From assembly GCA_963667455.2 (NCBI GenBank), contig CAXXFR010000003.1, forward strand, positions 60,391 through 124,390: DNA of 64,000 nucleotides, given 5' to 3'. Below, in pieces: positions 46,310-54,805 of this stretch. Numbering within the stretch: position 1 is the first letter of the stretch; each line of letters opens with the position of its first letter. The stretch comes from Bin55 sp963667455 (GTDB lineage Bacteria; Pseudomonadota; Gammaproteobacteria; Pseudomonadales; Azotimanducaceae). Made by a program: the position numbers and the translations under genes. A model generated the notes under the pieces. It worked only from the letters and a program-made list of their open reading frames with translations, was not told the origin of the DNA and did not search any database.

Positions 46310-47245
46310 ATGAGCACGTTATCCGAAGCAATATTGACGATTGAATCCCCAGTCTCCGAGAAGGGTATAACCGGTCAATTGATTCAAGGGGACTTCTTCC
46401 AGCTGGCGAGATTCCTTCCAAGCAATTTCATCAGCCTATTGATTCTAGATCCCCCTTACAACTTGACAAAAAACTATAATGGTGAGTACTTTGGCAAAAT
46501 GACGGAAGAAAATTACTCTACATGGTTTGCTAGAGCGATTGCACTTCTTGATCCTATGCTAAAGTCGGACGCTACAGTCTATGTTTGTGCTGACTGGAGG
46601 ACCTCAAGGATAGTATTGCCTATACTTGAAGACCAATTTCATGTCCAAAATCGAATAACATGGGAACGAGAAAAAGGAAGGGGAGCCAAGAGAAACTGGA
46701 AAAACAACACGGAAGATATATGGTTTTGTACCAAGTCTTCTGATTACTATTTCAATGTAGACTCGGTGAAACTGAAACGCAAAGTACTAGCTCCCTATCG
46801 AGACAACGGAATACCTAAAGATTGGATTGAAGAAACAGATGGAAATTTCCGGATGACCTATCCCTCCAATATTTGGACTGACTTGACGGTACCCTTCTGG
46901 TCCATGCCCGAAAACACGCCACATCCAACACAAAAACCGGAAAAGCTACTCGCCAAACTGATTCTAGCGAGTTCCCGAGAGGGGGATTTCGTCTTCGATC
47001 CATTCGTTGGTAGTGGTACCACCGCCGTAGTAGCTGAGAAGCTTGGAAGACGATGGTGTGGAATGGACATTAACTTAGAGTTTCTCTGCTGGGCCAGAAA
47101 ACGCGTTCTCTCGGCAACTCAAGATGCAACCATTCAGGGGTATAGCGAAGGAGTTTTCTGGGAGAGAAACACCTTAGCACGGTCAAAGCACCCAGATCTA
47201 CCAAAAAGAGACTATAATCGGGCACAAGGAGACCTCTTTGAGTGA
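46310..47245 (+). CDS. Site-specific DNA methyltransferase of a type II restriction-modification pair
   Basis: An amino-methyltransferase (N6-adenine or N4-cytosine) with beta-group order of motifs. The catalytic DPPYNL comes first (residues about 47-52), a variable target-recognition region follows (WEREKGRGAKRNWKNN, FCTKSSDYY), and the S-adenosylmethionine-binding FVGSGTT comes late. The ATG at 46310 is chosen because the AT-rich composition and the recognisable protein begin there; the upstream frame to 46166 looks unrelated. The stop overlaps the nuclease ATG by 4 bases (ATGA). The pair is more AT-rich than its surroundings, a sign of recent transfer. The recognition sequence is unknown. 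Confidence 0.88.
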   Translation: MSTLSEAILTIESPVSEKGITGQLIQGDFFQLARFLPSNFISLLILDPPYNLTKNYNGEYFGKMTEENYSTWFARAIALLDPMLKSDATVYVCADWRTSRIVLPILEDQFHVQNRITWEREKGRGAKRNWKNNTEDIWFCTKSSDYYFNVDSVKLKRKVLAPYRDNGIPKDWIEETDGNFRMTYPSNIWTDLTVPFWSMPENTPHPTQKPEKLLAKLILASSREGDFVFDPFVGSGTTAVVAEKLGRRWCGMDINLEFLCWARKRVLSATQDATIQGYSEGVFWERNTLARSKHPDLPKRDYNRAQGDLFE

Positions 47246-47802
47246 AGTCCAGCTTCTATCGCAACGGACACCACGTCTATGTTGCGGATGCCATTCGAGA
47301 CCATATCAATTCGCTGGACCACTTCCTTTCGGAACAGACCACCATTAGTCCTAGGGCAGTTGGTGATGAGATCGAATCATTGGTCTCCGAAAAGCTGAAG
47401 GAGCTACTCGGCGAGTGGTGTCTCGAGTACAAGTCTGATTTTTCACGCCGGGCAATGGCCGATATCGCGTTTACGGACGTGGACGGAGTCTATTCCATGA
47501 TTGACGTAAAGACCCATCGAGAAGACACAAGGTTCAATAGGCCAAATCTAACCTCGGTTCAACGGCTTGTTCGTTTCTATGGGTCAGACGAGCATGTATT
47601 CTCTATACTGATGATACAGTATGGTATACAAGGGATTGATCTTACGGTTTCTGAAGTTCTGTTTTCCCCGATTGAGCATCTTGATTGGAAATGTCTATCA
47701 ATTGGAGCACTGGGCTGGGGTCAGATTCAAATCATTGACTCCAACAATGTCATTCTTGACGAAAAAAAAGACGAGAAAACAATGGATGATAGAGTTGTGT
47801 GA
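47242..47802 (+). CDS. Type II restriction endonuclease, PD-(D/E)XK type, frameshifted near its end
   Basis: The partner nuclease of the methyltransferase, coupled by a 4-base overlap. The catalytic core is ADIAFTDVDGVYSMIDVKTH: D74, then D88-x-K90, the PD-(D/E)XK arrangement. It is followed by RFNRPNLTSVQRLVRFY, a conserved-looking helix. The frame ends at 47802 after an A8 run at 47762-47769 with a poor C-terminus (DEKTMDDRVV). Removing one A joins it to a well-formed C-terminal helix at 47770-47914. Either the gene is frameshifted, or the sequence has an extra A. The cut site cannot be told. Confidence 0.82.
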   Translation: MKSSFYRNGHHVYVADAIRDHINSLDHFLSEQTTISPRAVGDEIESLVSEKLKELLGEWCLEYKSDFSRRAMADIAFTDVDGVYSMIDVKTHREDTRFNRPNLTSVQRLVRFYGSDEHVFSILMIQYGIQGIDLTVSEVLFSPIEHLDWKCLSIGALGWGQIQIIDSNNVILDEKKDEKTMDDRVV

Positions 47803-47914
47803 TCAAATGCTAGAGTTTTACCCAAAAGAAATTGAGAAAGTAGCAAAGCGGTTAAAATTCTTTGAAGATATCAGAAAGAATTGGGAAGAGAAGAGAGATC
47901 ACGACTCCGATTGA
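47770..47914 (+). pseudogene. C-terminal piece of the restriction endonuclease in the next frame
   Basis: Directly after the A8 run, the plus-one frame reads TRKQWMIELCDQMLEFYPKE then IEKVAKRLKFFEDIR and ends at 47914. This charged amphipathic helix resembles a nuclease C-terminus far better than the tail of the upstream frame. The intact protein would be about 223 residues. Confidence 0.6.
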
Positions 47915-48143
47915 ATTAGGATCAACTAGCAACAAGAAAGTAGTTTCCTTAGATTTTAGTTTCCTTTGTTCGCTTCCAAATTCGCTAATAAATTTCCAAT
48001 TTATTTGTCACAATAAAACTTTTCCATTTAAGAGCGGCTTGTGGTCAGAACTTACTTCGATAGTCGACCGAATGATAGATTGATTGCAGTTGGAATTTTC
48101 TTCCCGTGCATGAATCGTGTCGAGACAAGAGAACAATTACTTA
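47915..48143. other. AT-rich gap, no gene seen
   Basis: A low-GC stretch between the convergent restriction gene and the acyl-CoA ligase gene. It is probably the end of the transferred segment carrying the restriction-modification genes. No stem with T tract or attachment-site-like repeat was recognised. Confidence 0.4.
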
Positions 48144-49961
48144 CTAAGTAGCGTACATGTCCGCTATGAGACCGGAGTATTTCTCGTTGACCACTTTACG
48201 TTTGAGTTTCTGAGTAGGTGTCAATTCTTCGTCTTCCGCGTCGAGCAATTGATCGATCAACCGAAACTTCTTGACCGTCTCGACTTGGGCGAACATCGTA
48301 TTGACCCGTTCCACTTCGTCGTTGATTAGGTCCTGCACTTGTTGAGTGTGACAGAGGCTCGTGTAGTTGGTGAATGGAACATCGTTGTCTTGTGCATATT
48401 GAGTCACGTTCTCGTGATCAATCATGATTAGGCAAGTCAGGTAGGGCTTGCGATCACCGACGACGACTGCGTCCGTGATGTACGGAGAGAATTTCAGCTG
48501 ATTTTCGATCTCGCTGGGTGTGATGTTCTTTCCTCCAGCAGTAATGATGATGTCCTTCATCCGATCTAAGATGTAGACAAATCCATCGTCATCGATTCTT
48601 CCGACATCCCCGCTGTAAAGCCATCCCTGGCGGATGGTTTCCGCTGTCTTCTCCCTCTGGTTCCAATACCCCAGTATCACTCCTGGACTGCGAATGAGAA
48701 TCTCGTTCTCTTCGGACAGCGAGACTTCGACTCCACTGGCCGGTTTTCCGACACTGCCGATACGGTGATCGTCCTCGACATTGCAGGTTGCAACTCCCGT
48801 ACACTCAGTTTGACCGTAAAGTTCGTACATAGGTTTGCCTAGCGCCCAGTACCACTCAATCAAATCTGGAGCAATCGGTGCCGCCGCCGTCGAAAGCCAT
48901 CGGCACTGATCAATTCCCAGGGCCCGTCGGATGTTTCGCAAGACGGCGAACTCGACTAGGAAGAACTGCAGGGCCAACCACATTGACGGCTTATCGTTGT
49001 TCTTTACGATCCCAGCACGTTTTTGCCCTATTTTGAGTGCAATGTCGTAGGCCCATCGCCCCAGTGCAGTGGCTTCCTTGCGCATGATCGACACAGCGGA
49101 ATACTGTTTCTCCCAAACACGAGGCACGGCAAAGTGAATTGTTGGTTCAACTTCGCAAATATCGTTCACTAGAGTGTCAAGACTCTCGACGAGATGCACT
49201 TCCGAAGCGGCTTCAATCACAGAGAATGTGTAGAACATCCGCCCCGCGATATGTGCAAGCGGCAAGAAACCCAATTGTCGATCTTGCTGATTGACCCCGT
49301 AGCTGTCTTGAAGGCAATTCATCATGAAGAGCATGTTGCGTTGCGAGATCATTGCGCCTTTCGGCGGACCGGTCGTGCCTGATGTGTAGGTCAGGATCAT
49401 CAGATCCTCGACGTCAGCGTCTTCGATTGCCTTCGACCATGCATCTGGATGCTGCTCACGGTACTGTTTGCCAATCTGCCGAAGATCCTGCAGAGACATG
49501 CACATGTCGTCATCGAGCTTGCGCAAACCCTCCATGTCGAAGATGAAGATCTTCTGCAAAGTAGGAGTCCGATCACGGACCTGCAACACTTTGTCGAGCT
49601 GTTCTTCGTCTTCTGCAAAGTAGAACTTGGTACCCGAGTCGTTGATCAAGTACTCGACTTGGTTGGGTGCATCCGTTGGATAGACGCCATTGCTCACCGC
49701 TCCAACGCAGATCGCGCCGAGGTCAGCGAACATCCACTCCTTGTTGACCTCCGAAGCGATCGAGACGATGTCGCCTCGTTCCAGTCCAAGCGATGTCAGC
49801 CCCAGTCCGATGAGCTGTGCTTCCTCACCCCAGTCTCCCCATGTGTACTCGTTCCAGATGCCGAAATCCTTTTCACGGATTACGACCTTGTCCTGCAGTT
49901 CTTTTGATCGCCGCTCGAAAAGCTGAGGAATGGTTTCGGGAAACTGCCCGGCTTCGTTCAT
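48144..49961 (-). CDS. Long-chain acyl-CoA synthetase (AMP-forming)
   Basis: A FadD15/FAA-like enzyme of about 605 residues activating fatty or aromatic-fatty acids to CoA thioesters at the inner membrane face. The AMP-binding loop is YTSGTTGPPKGAMIS. LGFLPLAHIAGRMF, LYGQTECTGVAT, YSGDVGRIDDDGFVYILDRMKD and the C-terminal LTPTQKLKRK, with the catalytic lysine, complete the motifs. ATG codons at 49985, 49967 and 49961 are possible. The last overlaps the livF stop as ATGA and suits coupled translation, so I use it. Its position at the end of livHMGF suggests the transporter brings in the acid that this enzyme activates. Confidence 0.88.
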   Translation of the reverse strand: MNEAGQFPETIPQLFERRSKELQDKVVIREKDFGIWNEYTWGDWGEEAQLIGLGLTSLGLERGDIVSIASEVNKEWMFADLGAICVGAVSNGVYPTDAPNQVEYLINDSGTKFYFAEDEEQLDKVLQVRDRTPTLQKIFIFDMEGLRKLDDDMCMSLQDLRQIGKQYREQHPDAWSKAIEDADVEDLMILTYTSGTTGPPKGAMISQRNMLFMMNCLQDSYGVNQQDRQLGFLPLAHIAGRMFYTFSVIEAASEVHLVESLDTLVNDICEVEPTIHFAVPRVWEKQYSAVSIMRKEATALGRWAYDIALKIGQKRAGIVKNNDKPSMWLALQFFLVEFAVLRNIRRALGIDQCRWLSTAAAPIAPDLIEWYWALGKPMYELYGQTECTGVATCNVEDDHRIGSVGKPASGVEVSLSEENEILIRSPGVILGYWNQREKTAETIRQGWLYSGDVGRIDDDGFVYILDRMKDIIITAGGKNITPSEIENQLKFSPYITDAVVVGDRKPYLTCLIMIDHENVTQYAQDNDVPFTNYTSLCHTQQVQDLINDEVERVNTMFAQVETVKKFRLIDQLLDAEDEELTPTQKLKRKVVNEKYSGLIADMYAT

Positions 49962-50728
49962 CGCCATGTCTTTCTCTGTTTCCACCGACGCTGACCCCGC
50001 ACTCCTTCGTCCTTCATACCGAGATAGAACTCTTGAACATCCGTCGCGTTCGAAAGCCTCTCACACGTGTCTTCCATCACAACCCGGCCGTTTTCCATGA
50101 TGTAGCCGTAGTTGGAAAGTTCCAGCGCCATTCGGGCGTTTTGTTCAACTAGCAGGATCGTGACCCCTTGATTCTCATTGATCGACCGAATGATCCCAGC
50201 AATCTCGTGAACAAGCTTTGGAGACAGCCCAAGAGAAGGTTCATCAAGCAACATGAGCTTGGGAGACAGCATCAATGCACGGCCAATCGCCAGCATCTGC
50301 TGCTGACCGCCCGATAGAAAACCGGCGGCCAACTTCCGATTCTCACTAAGTGTCGGAAAATACTCGTAAATGAGTTCCAGGTCGGAACGAACTTGCGCCC
50401 CTCGACGAGTGTAAGCGCCCATCATCAGGTTCTCTTCCGTCGAGAGAAACGGAAAAATCTCGCGGCCCTCCGGAACATGCCCTATACCCGAACGGGCAAT
50501 CTTGTCAGGTTCCTGGCTCGTTACTTCTCTACCGTCAAAGTGGACACTACCCTTTTGCGGTGCCATTGCACCCGAAATGGTCTTGAGAACTGTGGTTTTC
50601 CCTGCACCGTTAGCTCCCAACACCGTGACTATCGTTCCTTCTTCGACTACAAGTGAAACTCCGCGAATCGCAACGATGGGACCGTAGTAGGTCTCGATGT
50701 TTCGAACAACTAGAAGCTCGTCGCTCAT
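49958..50728 (-). CDS. livF: ABC transporter ATP-binding protein LivF type
   Basis: One of the two ATPases of a branched-chain-amino-acid-type importer. Walker A is GANGAGKTTVLKTI, the signature LSGGQQQMLAIGRAL, and Walker B LMLLDEPSLGLSP, with the H-loop region LLVEQNARMAL. The length (256) and sequence style match LivF. It starts 6 bases after the LivG gene stop and overlaps the acyl-CoA ligase ATG. Confidence 0.92.
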   Translation of the reverse strand: MSDELLVVRNIETYYGPIVAIRGVSLVVEEGTIVTVLGANGAGKTTVLKTISGAMAPQKGSVHFDGREVTSQEPDKIARSGIGHVPEGREIFPFLSTEENLMMGAYTRRGAQVRSDLELIYEYFPTLSENRKLAAGFLSGGQQQMLAIGRALMLSPKLMLLDEPSLGLSPKLVHEIAGIIRSINENQGVTILLVEQNARMALELSNYGYIMENGRVVMEDTCERLSNATDVQEFYLGMKDEGVRGQRRWKQRKTWR

Positions 50729-50734
50729 TGCAAT

Positions 50735-51487
50735 TCAGGTTCCCAAGTACGCGTTGATCACATCGGGGTGGTTGCGCACTTCATCCGGCGTTCCCACAGC
50801 GAGCTGCTGGCCGTCCGCCATAGCCAACACGCGATTGGACACACGCCCAATGAGGCTCATGTCGTGTTCGACCATTACGATCGTGATTCCCAATTCCTCG
50901 TTGATGTCCTCGATCCAAAATGACAAGTCTTCGGTTTCCTCCGGGTTCAGACCTGAAGAGGGTTCGTCGAGCAACAGTAGTTTCGGATCAAGACACAGAG
51001 CTCGCGCGACTTCGACGATTTTTCTGATTCCGAACGGCAACGAGTCCACCAGCTTTTCGCGGTAGTTCTGCAGATGCAACAGGTCAATGACATCCTCGGC
51101 TTTGCGGCGAAAGTCGATTTCCTGACGGCGATTCTTAGGCAGGAACAACATCTCGGATAGAACCGTCGTCTTGCGGCGAATGTTCTGCGCTATCAGCAGA
51201 TTCTGCAGAACTGTTTCGTGATCGAACAACTCCACGTTTTGGAAGGTTCGTGCAATTCCCCGCTTGGCAATCACATGCGGAGCCACTTTCGTGATCTCTT
51301 CCTGCTCGAAGAGAATGACACCTTCATCGACATCGTAGAACCGGCTAATCAGGTTGAACACCGTCGTCTTGCCGGCACCGTTTGGCCCCATGATGCTGAA
51401 GATTTCCCCTTGTTCGACCTCGAACGAGAGATCCTGGATGGCGTGAATCCCGCCGAAACTCACCCAGACGTTTCGAGTCTCCAGCAT
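50735..51487 (-). CDS. livG: ABC transporter ATP-binding protein LivG type
   Basis: The second ATPase of the importer. Walker A is GPNGAGKTTVFNLI and Walker B LLLLDEPSSGLNPEE. The signature region reads SLPFGIRKIVEVARAL rather than the usual LSxGQ, a degeneracy common in the LivG half. The C-terminus (LAVGTPDEVRNHPDVINAYLG) is the standard LivG ending. It begins 3 bases after the LivM gene stop. Confidence 0.92.
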   Translation of the reverse strand: MLETRNVWVSFGGIHAIQDLSFEVEQGEIFSIMGPNGAGKTTVFNLISRFYDVDEGVILFEQEEITKVAPHVIAKRGIARTFQNVELFDHETVLQNLLIAQNIRRKTTVLSEMLFLPKNRRQEIDFRRKAEDVIDLLHLQNYREKLVDSLPFGIRKIVEVARALCLDPKLLLLDEPSSGLNPEETEDLSFWIEDINEELGITIVMVEHDMSLIGRVSNRVLAMADGQQLAVGTPDEVRNHPDVINAYLGT

Positions 51488-51490
51488 CGT

Positions 51491-52567
51491 CTAGTGAACG
51501 CGTTCGGTCTTCAAATAGGATTTCTGCCGCAAGAAAGTCTTCTTGCGATACAGCGGGAACTGACTGAAGAACAGTCGGATCTTGACCCAGCGTCCGTAGA
51601 TGCCCAGTGGTTCGTACATCAGGAACAAGATCAACACTGCTCCAAACGTCAGCGGCTCCAAACCTCCGCGTTGCGCAATCTCATCGGGTAGCCAATCCCG
51701 AACCACCGCGATGAACTGGGGCACGATCGTAATGAAGAACGCTCCGAAAATGACCCCATGAAGCGATCCTAGACCACCAACCACCACTAGCATGAGCAAC
51801 GTGATCGAGACCATGATTGTGAACGAGTCGGGAAAGAGAAACCCAATTCGATGGGCGTACAGTGCTCCGGCCAATCCAGTCAACGCTGCAGACAGTGAAA
51901 ACACCAAGGTCTTGGTGCGCACGATATTGACACCCATCGCCTGCGCGGAGATCTCGGAATCGCGAACGGCAATGAACGATCTACCAGTCGGTGAACGCAA
52001 GAGATTGATCACTCCGAGAAAGACGACGAGCAAGACCCCCAAACAGACGTAATAGAACGTCGTCGATCCATCCAAAGAAAATCCGAAGACCGCCGGATCC
52101 TGAACGCGCAACCCGTGGTGGCCACCGGTTAATGCGGGCCAATAGCCCAGTACCTTCTCGACGATCATGGCAAAAGCCAAGGTTGCGATAGCGAGATAAA
52201 TCCCTGTCATTCGAAGCGACGCAATGCCGACGAGAAAGCCTATTGCGCCGGTTATCAACGCTGCGAAGGGAATGGAAACGTAGAGCGGAACGCCGTACTT
52301 GTACATGATCGCGTGAGCGTATGCACCCAAGGCCATGAACGCCGCGTGACCTAGGCTAACCAATCCCGAGTAGCCGACCAGCAACATCAGACCGACACCC
52401 GCGATCGCCCAAATGAAGAGTTCAGTCAGCTGCTTCTCGTAGAAGACCTCAAGTGCAAAGGGCGCAAACACAAGAGCGGCAACCAATGCGATATACCACG
52501 CTGCATGAGTGCTGTGCTTGAAGACATCGATGTCTCGACCGTAGTTGGTCTTGAGGATGTAGCGCAT
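51491..52567 (-). CDS. livM: ABC transporter permease LivM type
   Basis: A polytopic permease of 358 residues with about nine to ten membrane segments. The conserved loop is GYSGLVSLGHAAFMALGAYA near residues 85-105, and the coupling-helix region is RDSEISAQAMGVN. The C-terminal segment (about residues 325-358) is a basic cytoplasmic tail. Its start overlaps the livH stop by one base, so the two permeases are translationally coupled. It would pair with LivH in the heterodimeric channel. Confidence 0.92.
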   Translation of the reverse strand: MRYILKTNYGRDIDVFKHSTHAAWYIALVAALVFAPFALEVFYEKQLTELFIWAIAGVGLMLLVGYSGLVSLGHAAFMALGAYAHAIMYKYGVPLYVSIPFAALITGAIGFLVGIASLRMTGIYLAIATLAFAMIVEKVLGYWPALTGGHHGLRVQDPAVFGFSLDGSTTFYYVCLGVLLVVFLGVINLLRSPTGRSFIAVRDSEISAQAMGVNIVRTKTLVFSLSAALTGLAGALYAHRIGFLFPDSFTIMVSITLLMLVVVGGLGSLHGVIFGAFFITIVPQFIAVVRDWLPDEIAQRGGLEPLTFGAVLILFLMYEPLGIYGRWVKIRLFFSQFPLYRKKTFLRQKSYLKTERVH

Positions 52568-53439
52568 CAGACTTTCTTCTTCTGCGTGGAGGCGATCAAA
52601 CCAGACGGTCGGATCAGCAGCATCAGGAGCAAGAGAATGTAGGCACTCGTGTCACCGAGTCCCTTCCCTACGTAGTACTGTGCGAACTGCTCGATTACTC
52701 CGATCGACAAGCCTCCGATGATGGCCCCAGGCAGGCTTCCGAAACCGCCGACGATTGCCGCCGCGAACGCCTTGATTCCAGAAAACCCCATGTTGGGAAC
52801 CACAGAAGTCAATGGTGCAAACAGAACGCCTGCAATGGCGGCAATTCCCGCTGCTATCGCCCAAGTGAAGGCGATGATGCGTTTGACCGGAATCCCCACA
52901 TAGAACGCAGCCAGCTGGTTCTGCGAGGATGCTTGCATCGCAACACCCATTCGAGTGAACTTGAAGAACAAGTACAGCGACAGGCAAAGTGCAATCGTTC
53001 CCCCGATCACGACCAGATTGGACACACCAAGGAACACATCGCCAAAGCTGATCACTGTGTCCGAATATGGGGTTCGAAGTTCCTTGGGATCGTGCCCCCA
53101 GACCATTCCTGCCACAGCACGAAGTACAAACCCCAATCCGATTGTGACCATCAGCACAGCGAACGGGGGTTCGCCAATCATTCTCCGGAGCATCGTCCGT
53201 TCGACGAGAAGCCCGATAGCACCTGTTGCAAGCACTGCCAGGACAACGGCCACCAGATAATTCCACTCTAGGAATTGAGTGAAGGTGATCGCCAAGAACG
53301 CCCCGAGCATCATGAATTCGCCCTGTGCGAAATTGATCATTTCGGTCGCCTTGTAGATCAAGACGAAACCCAGAGCGATCAATCCGTAGACGCATCCTTG
53401 TGAGATGCCTTTGAGAAGGAGCTGAAGAACCGTATCCAT
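52567..53439 (-). CDS. livH: ABC transporter permease LivH type
   Basis: The first gene of the importer operon, a 290-residue permease with about eight membrane segments. The hallmark N-terminus is GISQGCVYGLIALGFVLIYKATEMINFAQGEFMMLGAF. The coupling motif lies around ASSQNQLAAFYVGIPV, and GFGSLPGAIIGG is typical of the second half. No binding-protein gene lies in the operon; the nearest is the Liv-type lipoprotein at 42-43 kb. Confidence 0.92.
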   Translation of the reverse strand: MDTVLQLLLKGISQGCVYGLIALGFVLIYKATEMINFAQGEFMMLGAFLAITFTQFLEWNYLVAVVLAVLATGAIGLLVERTMLRRMIGEPPFAVLMVTIGLGFVLRAVAGMVWGHDPKELRTPYSDTVISFGDVFLGVSNLVVIGGTIALCLSLYLFFKFTRMGVAMQASSQNQLAAFYVGIPVKRIIAFTWAIAAGIAAIAGVLFAPLTSVVPNMGFSGIKAFAAAIVGGFGSLPGAIIGGLSIGVIEQFAQYYVGKGLGDTSAYILLLLMLLIRPSGLIASTQKKKV

Positions 53440-53668
53440 CGATTGAGAATCAGATCATTGCGACAGATACGCCGGACTCAAGTGGCTCGATCCACTCTCA
53501 AATGCTTCACAATCACACCCAGATGGATGTTGCGGTTGTAGCAAAGAAGACCTCCCTAGATGCCCTTCCTCACCAACAGTCATAGTCGGCACGGGCAGAA
53601 AAATTATAGGAGAGGCAATCGAGTAGCACAGTTGTACTGCTCCTACTAAGTCACACACCCTAGACAAC

Positions 53669-54580
53669 TCAGTGGGAATCCGTTAGCCTGCCCTCGGAAT
53701 CTCGAAATTCCGGCCCGTTCACGCGTACTCTACCGTCCCCGAACTTGCTGTCTCGTGCACGCAACGTTTCTCGCAGTCCTTTCTCCTGAACGGACTGTCT
53801 GAATCCGTCAGCAGCCCTCGTGTTGTGCCCTCGAACATCATTCTCCGACGCCATTCGCTGCAGGGTTCGAGCTCCCATCAACTCCATGGCCATGTTGATG
53901 ATCCTCTTGTTGGTTGAGAGCAAGTCCGGATCGATTTTTTCAAGGCGATCCGCGAGTTGCTCCACCTCGTATTCGAGATGCTCTGAAGGCACAGCCTTCA
54001 TTACGAGTCCGATTTGCTGGGCTTCGGCACCTGTGATCATGTCGCCTGTCAAGTTGAGTCGTTTGGCCCACTGCGGTCCAACGTGATAGATCCACATGTT
54101 GTTCGGCAACGCGCCCAAGTCGCGTGCGGGAGGGAATCCGATCAACGTGTCGTCCGCGGCGATGATCATGTCGCACATCAACGCAACATCGGTTCCGCCA
54201 GCTAGGCAATAGCCGTGAATCTGGCAGATAACCGGCTTGTGCATGTCGAATATGGCCATGCGATATCGCTGACCCCTTTCCAACTGCCACGCGTCGTCGT
54301 CAATGCTGCGACCACCTCGATAGTTGTTCTCACGAGACTGGATTCGAGACACCGGCACATTGCCGTCGGCTCCGGTCAAGTCGTAGCCAGCTGAAAACGC
54401 TCGACCTGCGCCGCGCAAGATAACGCAGTGGACATCGGTGTTGTTGTCTGCCTCCCACAGAGCTTCGTTCAGTTCAGACTGAAGGCGAAGCGTCAGCGCG
54501 TTGAGTTTCTCGGGGCGATTCAGCGTTATTCGCGCCCGCCCTCGCTCGACTTCGTACAAGATGCTTGAAAATTCCGACAT
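53669..54580 (-). CDS. Crotonase-fold enoyl-CoA hydratase/isomerase family protein, non-canonical catalytic glutamates
   Basis: A 303-residue crotonase-superfamily protein acting on an acyl-CoA. The oxyanion-hole segments are GRAFSAGYDLTG and IHGYCLAGGTDVALMCD. At the two positions where hydratases carry glutamates, this protein has D (GGTDVAL) and P (FPPARDLG), so simple enoyl-CoA hydration is unlikely. The PPARxxGxxPxNMWxYxxG pattern marks a known longer crotonase subgroup of unclear reaction. The C-terminal 60 residues (RAADGFRQSVQEKGLRETL) form the usual trimerisation helices. It is divergent from the PQQ dehydrogenase gene, and near the importer and acyl-CoA ligase genes. Confidence 0.82.
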   Translation of the reverse strand: MSEFSSILYEVERGRARITLNRPEKLNALTLRLQSELNEALWEADNNTDVHCVILRGAGRAFSAGYDLTGADGNVPVSRIQSRENNYRGGRSIDDDAWQLERGQRYRMAIFDMHKPVICQIHGYCLAGGTDVALMCDMIIAADDTLIGFPPARDLGALPNNMWIYHVGPQWAKRLNLTGDMITGAEAQQIGLVMKAVPSEHLEYEVEQLADRLEKIDPDLLSTNKRIINMAMELMGARTLQRMASENDVRGHNTRAADGFRQSVQEKGLRETLRARDSKFGDGRVRVNGPEFRDSEGRLTDSH

Positions 54581-54805
54581 GGCAAGTCCTGATTGTTGAT
54601 TGACAAGAGTGTTGACCTAGTGTACGAACGAAACTGGTTCCACTCGACCAAACGTGTGAAGGGCACAGGACATTGGGATCAGTCGCAAGAGCAACTGACC
54701 GATCCCTGCTCGCGAGAGTGCTCGATCGACGCACCCAATCTACAACCATGCTCCTACAATGAAAACCGATTGACCGCCGAAATGATGAGAACCACCTGAT
54801 TCGTT

